Shown here: positions 22,701 to 32,400 of the stretch, piece after piece
Numbering within the stretch: position 1 is the stretch's first letter
Layout of the letters: the number at the start of each line of letters is the position of its first letter
Assembly (NCBI GenBank): GCA_033980235.1
Contig: CM067067.1
Span: 35,271,700-35,335,699, forward strand
Reading direction: 5' to 3'
DNA length: 64,000 nt
DNA from: Diadema setosum
Taxonomy: Eukaryota; Echinodermata; Echinoidea; Diadematoida; Diadematidae
The notes under the pieces: generated by a model
Told to the model about the DNA's origin: nothing
The model's input: only the letters and a program-made list of their open reading frames with translations
Database searches by the model: none
Position numbers and translations under genes: made by a program

Positions 22701-23901
22701 AATATAGCTACAAACGGCAGTTTTGGGACTGTAAAATGTCAAAATTTTCAAGCTCGCTCGCTTCGCTCGCTCGCATTTAATCGTTATGCAATTCTCCTGA
22801 TGTTGCTGTCAGTAATTGCCAGCAGTTGCGCCCGGTGCACCCCCTCCCCTTAATTTCTAAAGCGAAAAAATATAGCTGTCAACGGCAGTTTGGGAACTTA
22901 AAATGTCAAAATTTTCAAGCTCGCTCGCTTCGCTCGCTCGCATTTAATCGTTATGCCATTCTCCTGATGTTACTGCCAGCAACTGCCAGCAGTTGCACCC
23001 GGTGCAACCACCTTAATTTCCAAAGCAAATACATATATATATATATATTATATGTATATATATATATATATATACATATATTATTATATACAGCTACAAA
23101 CGGCAATTTGGGGACTGTAAAATGTCAAAATTTTCAAGCTCGCTCGCTCCGCTCGCTCGCATTTAATTGTACAGTTATGCAATTCTGATAATGCTTCCAT
23201 GAGGTGCCCCCCTCCTCATGTCTTGACCCACGGTACGCCACTGAACACCCCCCTTGAAAAAATCCTGGGTACGCCTATGCTTGCAGTGTTGGTGTTGGCT
23301 GGGGCAGTATTCAAGGTCAATACGGTCAACATGTAACAGCCGCAGCCTCAACTCAGCTCAGCTGTTTTGACTGCTCTAAAGCAAATGCCCTGCAAACTGA
23401 AGCTTCACTGCTTAAACTCTCACTACAAATATTTTTAATGGTTTTAAAAGCACTGTAACAAAACAGGTCTACTCTCGAGCTCTCTACGACACGTCACGTG
23501 TGGTACTGCCAGGTAATCACTACCATGATTGTCTTCCTACTTTGAATAGAATTTGATTGTGTTGTCAACATCACTTGACTTTTCCTGAGCACAGTTGATA
23601 TTCGTCTACACACACACACACATGATCGTGATATTATTACTAACAGTTAATATTAGACCACTGTAGACAATGAATCTAGTTGCTCACACAGCTCTTATCA
23701 TTGTTTATAGAATTTGAAGAAGGGCCATGCCATGGGCTTATCATGCTTATCATGATAAAATATTAATAATTAAATTTAATATTGCTGAGTTTGTTGTATA
23801 CAAATTACAATACCTGATGTTATTTTGACATCACAGAGATCACAGTGGAAGACTTTTCCTCTCGTTGATATGGTTTCATCATTTCCGCCGTCTTGTTCCA
23901 T
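497..23901 (-). CDS. TUT1: TUT1: terminal uridylyltransferase / nuclear poly(A) polymerase (Star-PAP), complete, 8 coding exons
   Basis: Spliced product is 838 residues by my assembly; human TUT1 is about 874. In the known family this nuclear enzyme uridylates the 3' end of U6 snRNA and can polyadenylate selected mRNAs. Order seen: U1-like C2H2 zinc finger (Cys20, Cys23, His36, His42), RRM with RNP2 IFVGGL at 60-65 and RNP1 GKYAIVQF at 94-101, nucleotidyltransferase motif GSS...GCDLDLQID with Asp223 and Asp225, third catalytic Asp322 in LLCDLSMDN, then RLWARQRQL...LLSNYALTL-type central domain, IQDPLELSHNV (about 492-502), a basic RKRLKV motif near 679 that may be the nuclear signal, and a C-terminal basic WVGRRRLRRKL stretch as in the vertebrate protein. 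The Pro-rich insertion that splits the human catalytic domain is much shorter here (about residues 245-280). Eight exons join in phase with GT-AG introns. Introns of up to 6.6 kb are filled with transposons. Expression cannot be judged from sequence. Confidence 0.94.
1708..3167. other. TUT1 introns 7 and 6 flanking exon 7, no other gene seen
   Basis: Apart from exon 7 (2455-2547), these two introns are AT-rich. They contain no recognised mobile element, RNA gene or long open frame. Confidence 0.6.
2455..2547 (-). CDS. TUT1: TUT1 coding exon 7 (short, DGWDCSF)
   Basis: 93 nt, residues 405-435 plus one base. Too short to stand out as an open frame; found by phase and by similarity to human VDGWDCSF. 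Reads PADAVNIDGWDCSFVTDA. Acceptor AAG, donor CCG|GTGAGT. Confidence 0.9.
3168..3397 (-). CDS. TUT1: TUT1 coding exon 6 (central domain)
   Basis: 230 nt, about residues 328-404. Begins RLALRNTELLHFYSSLD and contains LLTNYALTLMVVHYLQ and PPILPTVHQL, the hallmark central-domain helices of nuclear TUTases. The intron upstream of it in the transcript is 6.6 kb and holds the 3638-8928 element. Confidence 0.94.
3638..8928. mobile_element. 5.3-kb TIR element in TUT1 intron, no transposase recognised
   Basis: About 35-bp terminal inverted repeats: the left end starts GTGTGGCGCTCCG...AATGAGTCAT and the right end is its reverse complement with about five mismatches. Both ends abut AAAT (3634-3637 and 8929-8932), consistent with a 4-bp target duplication. 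The interior is AT-rich with only short open frames (longest about 125 codons, no recognised domain), so it looks non-autonomous or decayed. Just inside the ends are GC-rich patches (about 3985-4020 and 8480-8530). I cannot assign a superfamily; a 4-bp duplication is seen in several. Confidence 0.7.
8933..9992. other. TUT1 intron remainder, no gene seen
   Basis: AT-rich intron sequence with homopolymer runs and a short GTT repeat near 9270-9288. No feature recognised. Confidence 0.6.
9993..10204 (-). CDS. TUT1: TUT1 coding exon 5 (third catalytic Asp)
   Basis: 212 nt, residues 258-327 plus two bases of Arg328. Contains RAIPSSRRPVIKFRHKESG, matching the human VPSARRPVVKF segment, and LLCDLSMDN with the third catalytic Asp (322). 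Donor CAG|GTAACG. Confidence 0.94.
10385..10693 (+). mobile_element. 5'-truncated non-LTR retrotransposon, C-terminal tail of reverse-transcriptase ORF
   Basis: Plus-strand frame ending in TAA at 10693 reads LEHRRNVASLCTFYRHFF...YIPRTTRLWNSLPTNIFP...MDRFKNCVNSYL. This is the typical last ~100 residues of CR1/Jockey-like ORF2 proteins (hRRnvasLslFYRyf...RTaRLWNSLP...fKsrvn). The catalytic reverse-transcriptase part is absent, as expected of a 5'-truncated insertion. It lies antisense in the TUT1 intron between exons 4 and 5. I cannot name the clade. Confidence 0.75.
10694..11071. other. TUT1 intron remainder after retrotransposon tail
   Basis: AT-rich sequence with T and A homopolymers. Part of it may be the 3' tail of the retrotransposon copy. 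No other feature recognised. Confidence 0.5.
11072..11335 (-). CDS. TUT1: TUT1 coding exon 4 (nucleotidyltransferase core)
   Basis: 264 nt, residues 170-257. Contains LLQEVFVEMFPKCRVYPYGSS and GCDLDLQID, the pol-beta-type metal-binding pair (Asp223, Asp225). Ends METTVE before donor GAG|GTGATT. Confidence 0.94.
11738..11924. mobile_element. Short CAGGG-ended MITE, hAT-like
   Basis: About 187 bp, beginning CAGGGGTTG and ending CGAACCCTG. The flanks share CTATG (11733-11737 and 11925-11929). The ends fit hAT-type termini, but the recognisable duplication is only 5-6 bp. Internal CTAGC/CTAGTCCG motifs are repeated. Confidence 0.55.
12085..12241. mobile_element. Palindromic MITE next to TUT1 exon 3
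   Basis: The left arm (GGGCCCATTGCATAAAAG...TGGCAAC) and right arm (GGATGGCAAAGTTACC...GCAACAGGCCC) are reverse complements over about 50 bp, with a small spacer containing GATTGGCTGTTG. It is a foldback miniature element. Its edge is about 37 bp from the exon 3 donor. Confidence 0.75.
12279..12506 (-). CDS. TUT1: TUT1 coding exon 3 (RRM second half)
   Basis: 228 nt, residues 94-169. Starts at RNP1 (GKYAIVQF) and ends the RRM with ITVRPRENK, as in vertebrate TUT1 (VRPREQK). Acceptor TTGCAG and donor AAT|GTAAGT, phase 0 on both sides. A palindromic MITE lies about 37 bp past the donor. Confidence 0.92.
12507..13037. other. TUT1 intron 2, exon-proximal part
   Basis: AT-rich with T homopolymers. 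No feature recognised before the nested element starting at 13040. Confidence 0.6.
13469..17694. mobile_element. Nested CAGGGCTGCACACT-ended element containing a satellite array
   Basis: The ends CAGGGCTGCACACT and AGTGTGCAGCCCTG are perfect inverted repeats. Sub-terminal sequence on both sides is rich in ACCGGTAA/GGTCCGAC motifs. It is inserted in an AT-repeat (ATATATGA / TATATGAT), so the target duplication cannot be read clearly. Flanks of the internal satellite (about 13960-14110 and 17310-17420) are direct repeats of each other. CAGGG ends suggest a hAT relative, but no transposase is seen. Confidence 0.65.
14140..17290. repeat. ~190-bp satellite array, about 17 units with trimeric higher-order repeats
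   Basis: Each unit contains variants of GGCGCAAAAAGGATC, GAATTCGGCCGTG, ATGCGAAGAGATTAT, AAATAAAGGACACATTTT and AATCCCGCTGATATTTGAGG. Unit starts fall near 14283, 14484, 14671, 14867, 15060, 15240, 15436, 15628, 15824, 16013, 16204, 16387, 16576, 16763, 16952 and 17149. Variants recur every third unit (15240/15824/16387, 15436/16013/16576 and 15628/16204), giving a ~570-bp higher-order period. Short open frames repeated through it are by-products of the array. Confidence 0.9.
18000..18190 (-). CDS. TUT1: TUT1 coding exon 2 (second half of zinc finger, RRM start)
   Basis: 191 nt, residues 30-93. Begins with the AKAVQDHLQGKKHQRL half of the finger, which restores Cx2C-x12-Hx5H across the junction, and runs into RNP2 (IFVGGL). 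Ends DKDK with donor AAG|GTAAGT, in phase 0. Confidence 0.92.
18455..19007. mobile_element. TTAA-target MITE, AGGACAAGTTCACC family, copy 1
   Basis: 553 bp with inverted ends AGGACAAGTTCACCTTCATT...AATGAAGGTGAACTTGTCCT, flanked by TTAA on both sides (18451-18454, 19008-19011). Copies 2 and 3 are at 27984-28535 and 60583-62654. TTAA targets are used by piggyBac and Kolobok transposases; I cannot say which applies. Confidence 0.85.
20012..21238. mobile_element. Nested hAT-like element with perfect 8-bp target duplication
   Basis: Begins CAGTGGCGTATCTGGG and ends CCCTAGATACGCCACTG (inverted). It is flanked on both sides by ACTACCAA (20004-20011, 21239-21246). Inside are about four ~250-290-bp tandem units, each with a GCGAGC/GCTCGC palindrome. 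Confidence 0.85.
20180..21110. repeat. Tandem units with GCTCGCTCGC palindrome (array 1)
   Basis: About four units, each with GAATTCCATGTTTTGTAA, then TTTCGGCTCGCTCGCTGCGC and its mirrored half, then CACCCTCAAAAGACC and CCCTACCGGGATGGGGTTG. The palindromic centre (GCTCGCTCGC TGC GCTCGCTCGC-like) recurs near 20220, 20480, 20760 and 21015. Confidence 0.8.
22139..23243. repeat. ~165-bp tandem array with GCTCGCTCGC palindrome (array 2) bounded by CAGTGGCG ends
   Basis: About six units. Each carries GCCAGCAGTTGCGCCCGG, AAAATATAGCTACAAACGGC, GTAAAATGTCAAAATTTTCA and GCTCGCTCGCTTCGCTCGCT. The outer edges CAGTGGCGGATCC and GGTACGCCACTG are inverted and look like element ends, but the flanks do not match, so the insertion unit is uncertain. 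The unit differs from array 1 outside the palindrome. Confidence 0.8.
23288..23813. other. TUT1 intron 1, exon-proximal part
   Basis: AT-rich, with a CA repeat near 23611-23622. No gene or element recognised. Confidence 0.5.
23814..23901 (-). CDS. TUT1: TUT1 coding exon 1 (start, first half of zinc finger)
   Basis: ATG at 23901-23899; 29 codons plus one base. Encodes MEQDGG... and the CDLC half of the zinc finger, then donor CAG|GTATTG. An in-frame upstream ATG at 24015 would add 38 residues. I prefer the internal ATG because the family starts only a short way before the finger, but the longer form is not excluded. Confidence 0.85.
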
Positions 23902-26418
23902 GTTCAGTATGATGTTGTCTTGTAAGTTGTAGAAATGTTCTCTGCAGGTTTTCCACAGATAATGAATTCTAATTAGCGCTCTAGACCTAGAGACTGTGTC
24001 CCCCAGGTGCGCCAAACTTGATTTAAACTACCACAACACAACACGGCACAGACGGTTACGAACTAGGAGTAGGCCTACCAAAGATCTTACAGTGTGTTGC
24101 ACTTGGATCCATAGGAGTTGGATTATTGCTATGGTTGGATCTCATGCTAGAACACACGTGCATACGCATACCGGGTTTTGTTATTGTACGGACATACAGG
24201 TACCATGCATGCAGTCCACGAGTTTGGTACAAGTTTAGCGCCTGGGAGGGCGTCCTCCTTTTCATTTCATCACCGTGGAAGAGGAAGTTTTGTTTAGACT
24301 TTCGGTGCCATGAACCGGCTGGTTCTGAAGTCTATGTGTTATCTCGTTTTGAAGAGAAGGATAATAAAAATTATACATTTCTTAAAATTGTATACCTCTT
24401 TATATCTCTTTGACTCAAAGTCTGGCCTCTCCCCCTCCAATTATTGTGAAAACGAATCGATCCCGCTGTAGGGAAAATATACTTTTATTCCAAATCTGTA
24501 TATTATTATAAACACACTTTTTAGATCCACCAAAATAATAGTAAACGATGAATTTTGTATTTTCATGTGTTTCTATAAACAAATCACCTGTATATTTTGA
24601 ATAGGGTGCTATAGCTTCATCACTAATGAGCGCAATATACCAATGAACGCAACATGGAAATTTTCAATTTAACTTTGGACATGAAATTAAAAACTTAAAA
24701 TCTGTAACCTTTCTAAAATAAATTATTGATATGTTGTCTGAAGACTTAAAAGGGGAAGGACTATCACTGTAAATATTATCGACCAAATGACCTCCTTACC
24801 CCCCCCCCCCCCCCGGACTGGTACATGTTTTTGTTTTTGTTTTTGTTTTGGGTGGTTTTTTTTTTTTTTGCCAAAAGTGTGCAGGGAGTGGGGGGGGGGG
24901 GGGCGCTACAGTCTCAGGGTTCCACTTCTAGTGAATCATAATTATCCTCACTAAGTCCATTCTTGCTAAGTAGGTCCTATATAGCACTCACCAGCTCATA
25001 TATAGCATTATTGTTTTTACAATCGTTATCAGTGACGATGGGTCAGGACAAGCACAAAAAAAAAAAGTCTGAACACACCCGGCTGACAAGCAAATAATAA
25101 AAGAAAAAAAAACACCAACCCCCCCCCCCCAATAAAAAACAAACAAACAAAAAACAAAAAAGGGGGTGTTAAACCACATAAAAAAACCAAAACAAAACAA
25201 GGAAAAAAAATCAGCCACACCTAACCACCAACTCTCCCCCCCCCCCCCCCCAGTTCCGGCACTGGTGATATCATATTTACAATTATCATCGTCACCATCT
25301 GTCATTATCGTTGTTATTATCCAGGACTGGCCCAAAGGGTGGGGTGACGGGGTGCGGGGGCTCGCCCCCCCCCCCTACTTTTTTTTGTGTGCATAAAACA
25401 CTCGAGGAATATACTTTTATAGTGGTCTAACCACTTGGGCCCCCATTTTTTTACTTTGGAAGTGGCACCCGAAAATTGTGGTTGAGTTTGTTTTGTTTTT
25501 GTTTTGCTTGCCAGCCGATTACCACTCATTATCATTTTCATTGATTTTCTTTTTTGAAATGGCAGAAATATCCACAAACAACTTTAAAACAATGGTTCTA
25601 ATAAAAGATGGGGGTTTCCAAAGTAAGAAGAAAAGATTATTCAATAACTGTAGGTCATGCAATGAGTCAGGTGAAGGATTGTCTGTTTTGGTTGATAGGA
25701 CTCAGATTTCAACTTTTAGCAAGATAAGTAGAAACCACTTATGATATAAAGAGAAAGAGCATACAATTCTAAGAGATATTCAAAGTTTATTTGATAAAAT
25801 TGGTTTTTGAAATGGCTGAAATATCAACAAACAAATTAAAACAATGGTCCTATAATTATTTTCATTCATTAGCACTTCTTTGTTCCTTGATATCAGCCAT
25901 TTCAAAATCTATTTTCATCAAATAAACTTTGAATAATTCTTAGAATTGCATGCTCTTTCATATTTCATAAGAGGTTCTCCTTATCTCACAAAAAAAGTTG
26001 GAAACCTGTTTGTCCCATCTCAAACTATCTATACCATCCCTTTTTAATATTGCTATATCAGTACATAAATCAACTATTGTTAGACGTAGTACTGAAGCCC
26101 CAGTTATGCTGAAGACAGCGACCAAACCTCACAGGGGTATTTCGGATAACAATATCCACAAAGTCAAATTCACATACAACTGTAGTATGTACAGTGTATT
26201 TACAAGTCTACGAGTCATGTTGATAGACTTGATCTGCCAGTCGGTTCAAAGAAACCATTTGCGAACCTGGATGGATGGCTCCAAAAGCTTGTTGAATTTT
26301 CAACGATTTTCAATCGGGGATTTTCGATCTGACCACGATGAGCGCGAGAAGCTGGAACTCAAGCTGTCTGCTAGTGTTTAGAGTCATCGTGAAAACTGCA
26401 TTTGCATAGCCGATCGAA
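23902..26418. promoter_or_regulatory. Divergent intergenic region between TUT1 and NEMP start codons
   Basis: The two genes are transcribed away from each other with about 2.5 kb between their ATG codons, so both promoters and 5' UTRs must lie here or in upstream non-coding exons. No TATA box or initiator can be assigned with confidence. Contents: the TUT1 5' flank (23902 to about 24300), plain AT-rich DNA, low-complexity C, G and A runs (about 24790-25400) and a foldback repeat (about 25733-25985). Confidence 0.5.
25733..25985. mobile_element. Foldback MITE, copy 1
   Basis: The left arm (AAAGAGCATACAATTCTAAGA...GAAATGGCTGAAATATC) is the reverse complement of the right arm (GATATCAGCCATTTCAAAAT...ATGCTCTTTCATATTTCAT). 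Related to the copy at 29849-30250. Part of the left arm is also repeated directly near 25549-25610. Confidence 0.7.
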
Positions 26419-26458
26419 ATGTTGACGAGACTTCTTGTGTTCACTTCAGCTTTAGTCG
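26419..26458 (+). CDS. NEMP1: NEMP coding exon 1 (signal peptide)
   Basis: 40 nt: 13 codons plus one base, donor G|GTAAGT. It is short, so its assignment depends on phase (1, matching exon 2), the hydrophobic residues and an upstream in-frame stop. A competing phase-1 first exon is possible near 27239-27263. Confidence 0.7.
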
Positions 26459-29400
26459 GTAAGTAATGACAGGTAGAGTGTTACAACTTTGGCAAGAATT
26501 GATAGAAAAAGGCTTGAATAATTACGGATCTCCAACAACTTCTCTCAGTCCCGATGCTCTGGTTTCATGTGGTAGCACATGCATGGTCAGTTTGATTCGT
26601 GTCTGTTCACAAAGTTGATAGGCCTAGCCCTTAGGTTCAACCTAACCATGTTACAAGATATCTATATATCTAGACTCTAGATGTAGATCGTCTATCTAAT
26701 ATATTTCGTTATCAGGTTGTATATCTGGCCGTACGTAGGCAATTAATGCATAATTTGTGGCGTGGGTCAGCTTAGCCCGACCAGACGCTGTTAATACGCT
26801 ACGCGAATACAGCGTCTGACCAGCGAGCGGGCACCTTCAAAGTGGGGAACCACAACATAACTACAAAACTTATGAAAATTTATACGTTCTTTATAAACAA
26901 TGTACACGTTACCAAACGTTACTTACCTTAAGTGCATGCTTGTATTACAGAAGGTTCGTAAGTCCATTGAGAGCCCTCGTGATAAGTCCGTGGAACCAAA
27001 AAATGATACTTTCTGGCGGATTCCCTAACACCGTCGCGGTTCATCGTTGCAGAATTCAAAATGGCGCCTTGATCTCTGCGGAAATCTTTTGCGTGCGTGC
27101 GATGCGCTGCTTGAGTGTTGGTGTAGCAGCACGGTCGACAGCGCGACCTTTTGAAAGGGCATTCAGATCATGTGACCTCCCGAATATTGGAAATGGCCTG
27201 GCGTGAAAGACGATGTACCGTTCGTGAACCGTTCACACATGCTGCATATAACCATCAATTTAGGTAAGTTATTGAATCTAAATTTCAATACTCATAGCAT
27301 AGATATGAAGTCTCATTATCATTTTGTTCGTCAGATGAGTTTGAAGTGGCAAAAAAATGATCTAAAGTATCAAAATTCAATCCGATCGCATGCGATCGTT
27401 GGACCCTCTTCGTGTTTGGAGCTTCGTTGGCACAGCCCTGTCGCGCTACGTATATACAGCGGCGACTGGGCTGTGTATAGTTAAGGTCAGCTCAGCTCAG
27501 TAACAATTACATGTTGCAGGGCTGCCAACTCTCACTCAATGAGAGTGAGACTCACCCATTTTGGTCCTTTCTCACTCTAAAACTTTATTTCATTTGCATG
27601 TATTTCTATTGATCTCACTCATTTTGACTCCAATTTGACCAAAATTATAGCATTGGCCTATGGGAGTCTTACTCTCAAGTAGTTTCCAATGTTGGCAGCC
27701 TAGCCCTGATGTTTTGGTAGGCCTAAAATTAAAAATGGTCAGCATCTGATCTGGCAGTCTGGTCAGCATGCATATGGATGGTCGATGGTCAGTGCACTGT
27801 ATCTCATTGAATGTTTTGTCAAAATTGCAAATAGTCTTGCAGATGTAATGTTAGCTGTACTAGCAGCTGTGCTGTCTTGTAAACTCCCTGCAATGAAAGC
27901 CATTCTTCGATCTTCTTGTGCTTGGCGTCGTGATCAAGTCAACCACACATCAATCAGCGTCAATGCGATATTCTAATATTTAAAGGACAAGTTCACCTTC
28001 ATAAACATAAGGATTGAGAGAATGCAGCAATATTAGTAGAACACATCAGTGAAAGTTTGAGGAAAATTGGACAATCGACACAAAAGTTATGAATTTTTAA
28101 ATTTTTTGTGTTTGAACTACTGGATGAGGAGACTATTACAGCCTGTGATGTCATATGCGTACAACAGTAAAATTCAACATATTTTCACTTTTTTTGCATA
28201 ATAAAAGAGCACTTGACTTGCCTCTTTCTAAAGGCAGGGGGAACAATATTACCCATAACATACATTGGTATTTAAATGAGTCAAGGGAATGTGTACTTTT
28301 TTCAAAAGATGAAATTTTGTGAAATTCTCTTTATATTTTCCTTATATTGTTGTACGCATACATGTGACATCATACACTGCTGTAGTCTTCTCATCCAGAG
28401 GTTACTGCACAAAAACTTCAAAAATTCATAACTTTTGAACGGATTGTCCGATTTCCCTCAAACTTTCAACATTTGATGTGTTCTAATATTTCTGCATTCT
28501 CTCAATCATTATGTTTATGAAGGTGAATTTGTCCTTTAATAATAGCCAGTAGAGGGCCTACCCCAATGTACAACAGGCTTCTTGATCTTGCGTTGGCATC
28601 ATCATCATGATCAGAGAAGTTATGAGATATGACATCATTGACATGACCATATGACATTTCAAAACTGGGATTTATGCAGTTTCGTATCCAAGTGGATATC
28701 TCAATTCCTACTGGACTGACCAAACTGCAAGCTGCATCAAAGTTGCTTGAAATACTTTTATCGAACCACTGTATGTGAATGAATGAACCCATTGTTTGGT
28801 GTACTAAAGTACTGCTACTAGCCTCTTGCTCACTACATAGACAATCTACAGTGATTGGCAATTTTTGTTTGTTTGTTGCAGAGTATTCCAAGCTTCTTCA
28901 TATTATATTAAAATTTTTTCATTATGTATGACACTGAATATTTTATTATTAGTTTGGTTTCTTGTTCAGGAAGTAGAACTATTTAGGAAATTGTTCTAAG
29001 AGGTAAACTGCATAAAGAAGATTATCAAACTATTAAAATACCTCTTAAAGTTCTCCATTATGATCCCTTAGCTTATTTAGGTGTTAGCATTTTAATCCCA
29101 ATGGAATCCCATTTTCTTTGCTCATTTTTCCACTAATAAATTTAATTCTTGATAACATATTTACACTGGCCATGAATGGACAGTGAAATTATATTTTTGT
29201 TTCTCCTTTGTTTCTTTTTTCAATTCACCTGATTGGATGGACAGTATGTAGGTCGACTGCCGGACATACGGACTGCAAGGATTCATTTCCTGTGTGGGGA
29301 AAACAGCTGACAGTAAACAAGGCAGGGCTGCACATCTACTGCCACTGTGGGTCACAGGAATGGCAGGGTCTGAAGATTCTCAGTAGTGTGACGGTAAGTC

Positions 29401-32400
29401 GTGATGGGAGGGATAGAAGGTTGTTCACGCGTCTAGCATATATCCTATTTGTAGTATCAGTCTTCTTTGGCCCCCCTTAAAAAAGGAAATAAAAAAAGGA
29501 AGAAGCAAGTGATGCATTCATCAAGAGACAGCTAAAAAGTTTCAGTCATTGATGTCTTTTGATTTGATTTAACATTTGATTTGAATTAAGATGACTGCTA
29601 CAGTACAAAGGTGTCAGGGCTCGACATTAGTGATGTCGGGCCACCAGACTTCCAAAAGGGTGATCTGTTGGTTGCTCGATTGCGCAGCTAATATTCAAAA
29701 TTGATTTTCATATAATGCCTCTCATTTGGATCAACACATATTCTTTTTTGGGCAAGATTTTAGTGGCCGGAATGGGCCTCCAGCTCGAAATAAAAGTTAA
29801 TGTTGAGCCCAGCTTTAGCAAGCAACTAGAGGACTGACGTTTTTAAAGGGATGGTGTAGTATTGGTTGAGGTGAGAATTCAGCTTTAAACGTTTGCGAGA
29901 TATTCAGAAACCACTTTATGATGTGTTAAGAAGCCTGCTATTCTAAGAGGAATTCAAAGCTTATTTGATGAAAATCGGTTTTGAAATGGCTGAGATACAA
30001 GTGTATGTAGAAATAAAATAAAATAAAGCACTTCTATGAAAAGGTGGGTCCCACCTTTTATTAGGATTGCTTTGTTTTGCATATCTCAGCCATCTCCAAA
30101 CCAATTTTTATGAAATAAACTTTGAATTCCTCTTAGACTTTTATGCTCTTTCATATTTCATAAGAGGTTTTTCATTATCTAAGAAAAAAAAAATCATCAT
30201 CAAAGAACGTTGGAAACCTCTAACCCATAACAACCGAAACTGTACCATCTCGTAAGTCCCCTCTGGAGAACTAGGTAATGAGGATAAAGATCCTTTCTTT
30301 TTGCATAGGGGCACACCCAGCTGCAGCTAGGGGGCTTGAATCATTGACCGGATGTTGGATAGTCTTATCCACTGATCCACAACAGCTTTGACATAAATGC
30401 TGATGGGGCACAAGCTTTCAAGAAGAAACATTCATCCATCTGACGATGTATCCAAGTCAAGTCACAATGAATGTAACTAGGAACTACATTATGACTTGAA
30501 CTGTAATGATATGAAACGATCATTGTCAATTTGCAGTGGTGTCAATGCTCATGACAGATTCATTCAGAGCTCTCAGTAATTGGAAATAGAACAGAAATGC
30601 TTCCTATTGCCAAATGAAGACAGACAACATAGAAGAGATAACACAACTTTACTGATACTTTGTGTCTTTCGTGTCATGTGTCTGATTTTGATTCACATTG
30701 GCTGCTTTTCTCATTGGATTTTACTCTGTTTCTAATTGATGTGAGCATTCAACTAGAGTCTGACTTTGACAATTAGAATATCATTTTAACAGCCTTGACT
30801 CCCCATGGCTGTAGCTAACTCATTTGGAAACAAGATTTATTTTCTGATGTGTTGTTTTCATCAATAGGTTATTATCATTATCATTATCATTATTATTATT
30901 TTGCACCTTGGAGCAGTGGTTTATCAAAAGAATGTTTATTATTCGAGGAAGTCCAATGTTAGCTGTCATTTCACGGTTCTGGTTATCTCATACTACCAGA
31001 TAATCAATGCTTATTTTTAATATTCTGTACTGACTTTGAACAAATAATTTCCAGGATTGATTTAATAATAAATTATGTATGTCTATTAGTGTATAACTTT
31101 CTGTAAAAGTGGATATTTTCGTGCAAGTAATTTTTCATGCTCGGCCGAGTGAGATGAGTTTTGTAGTTTTTTAATTCCACAGAATCAAGACATCAACTAA
31201 CTGAAAAATATGGCATGCAAAAATATTCATATGCTTTTATTTTCATGCTAGCTTGTGGTTGCCCGAAATGCGCAAAAATTTCAATACCGCACAAATTTCC
31301 ACTTTTACTGTAATCTGCACACCAGACAAAGATGATTAGTGGAAGAGAAAATGTTCTCTCAACTGGATGTCAGAATTAATGTCCTGTACTCTCATTTCAG
31401 GTTGCATTGAAGCCCCTTGACCCAGATGAAACCCTGCTGATATACACGGGGCACAATGCCTCCAAGGTAGAGGAGGCGAGCAAGTCGGCAGGCCCCTTCA
31501 AACAGCTCCAGTTCCTCAGCCCCTGGGCATCCACCAGGCAACGCCTCTCCCCGTTCAAGGAGACGTGCATCGGGGTAGAGACCAAGAATGGCTTCGAGTT
31601 TGTCGCCAATCAGAGAAGTGGGTGAAGTGGATGTCTGTTTGACAGTGCAAAGTGCAAGTTTCTTGTGACGGACTAATTGTGACCGTGCATCACAAAACAA
31701 ACAAAAAGTCGCACACACTTATTTTGTGCGAGGACTGAAAAATGGTGAAATGGGTCAACTAAGCCAATTTTGACTTTTTCATATTTTCTGAAAGAGCAAG
31801 TCTTCTGCATTATGTTAAAATTTGGTATCATAAAACAAACAGGAAAGCGTTATTTTAGCAGTTTATCTTGAACACTTTAATAGTGTGATTAGGTGTGCCT
31901 TTCGAGTCCCCTTTTTCACTTCTTAATAAAACCTTTTTACAGTCTCCACTTTCAACTGTAATAACGTTAGAAAGGTTAGTGATAGTACTGCTGTGTAAGT
32001 TGGAATTAATCATGGACAGAATGTGTTAATAAAGCATGCTCAATTTCAGCTTAATCTGATCATCCCTTTATTGTTGTTACTCCAGTGGTTTCATCACACA
32101 GCTAGCACAGCTTAGTAAAGATTAAGCGCTTGAATAGACCCTGTGCTTCAGAGCCTCTTTTCTCAGTTCACAGTTTTTCTGAGTGTGCGCTTTCCATCTA
32201 ATATTTAGATAGGTTTAATAGGAGAGTCCTTTCGATTTGAGTTATACATCATGTTAAAGCTTAACGTCTGCTCTTTTAGAATATGCTCTGAACTGCAAAT
32301 TCATGTCTGGCGACTTTTGGTTGGTTTTGTGATGCAGGGTCACAATTATGACGTTTGGCCACCTCCTTGAATTCTGTCAAATTGTTATGCAAATAGTTTG

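Larger units (their letters stand above)
19436..23279. mobile_element. Outer hAT-like element with 8-bp target duplication, containing nested elements
   Basis: Ends CAAGGGCATACCGAGG and CCTGGGTACGCCTATG are 16-bp imperfect inverted repeats. They are flanked by the 8-bp direct repeat CTTGCAGT at 19428-19435 and 23280-23287, which fits hAT. The inside is a mosaic: an inner hAT-like insertion (20012-21238), another partial CAGTGGCG element from about 21483, a 165-bp tandem array (22139-23243), and long G or C runs. No transposase is recognised. Confidence 0.75.

Noticed and set aside
22299..23188. Open frames of 74-120 codons with repeated Arg/Ser-rich segments
   Set aside because: By-products of the 165-bp tandem array with the GCTCGC palindrome.
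24015..24015. Longer TUT1 start 38 residues upstream of the chosen ATG
   Set aside because: In frame, but the extra residues match nothing known and the family begins just before the zinc finger. Not excluded, only less likely.
27193..27263. ATG frame (MAWRERR...) as NEMP exon 1
   Set aside because: It would reach the donor in phase 2, which breaks frame with exon 2, and it has no signal peptide.
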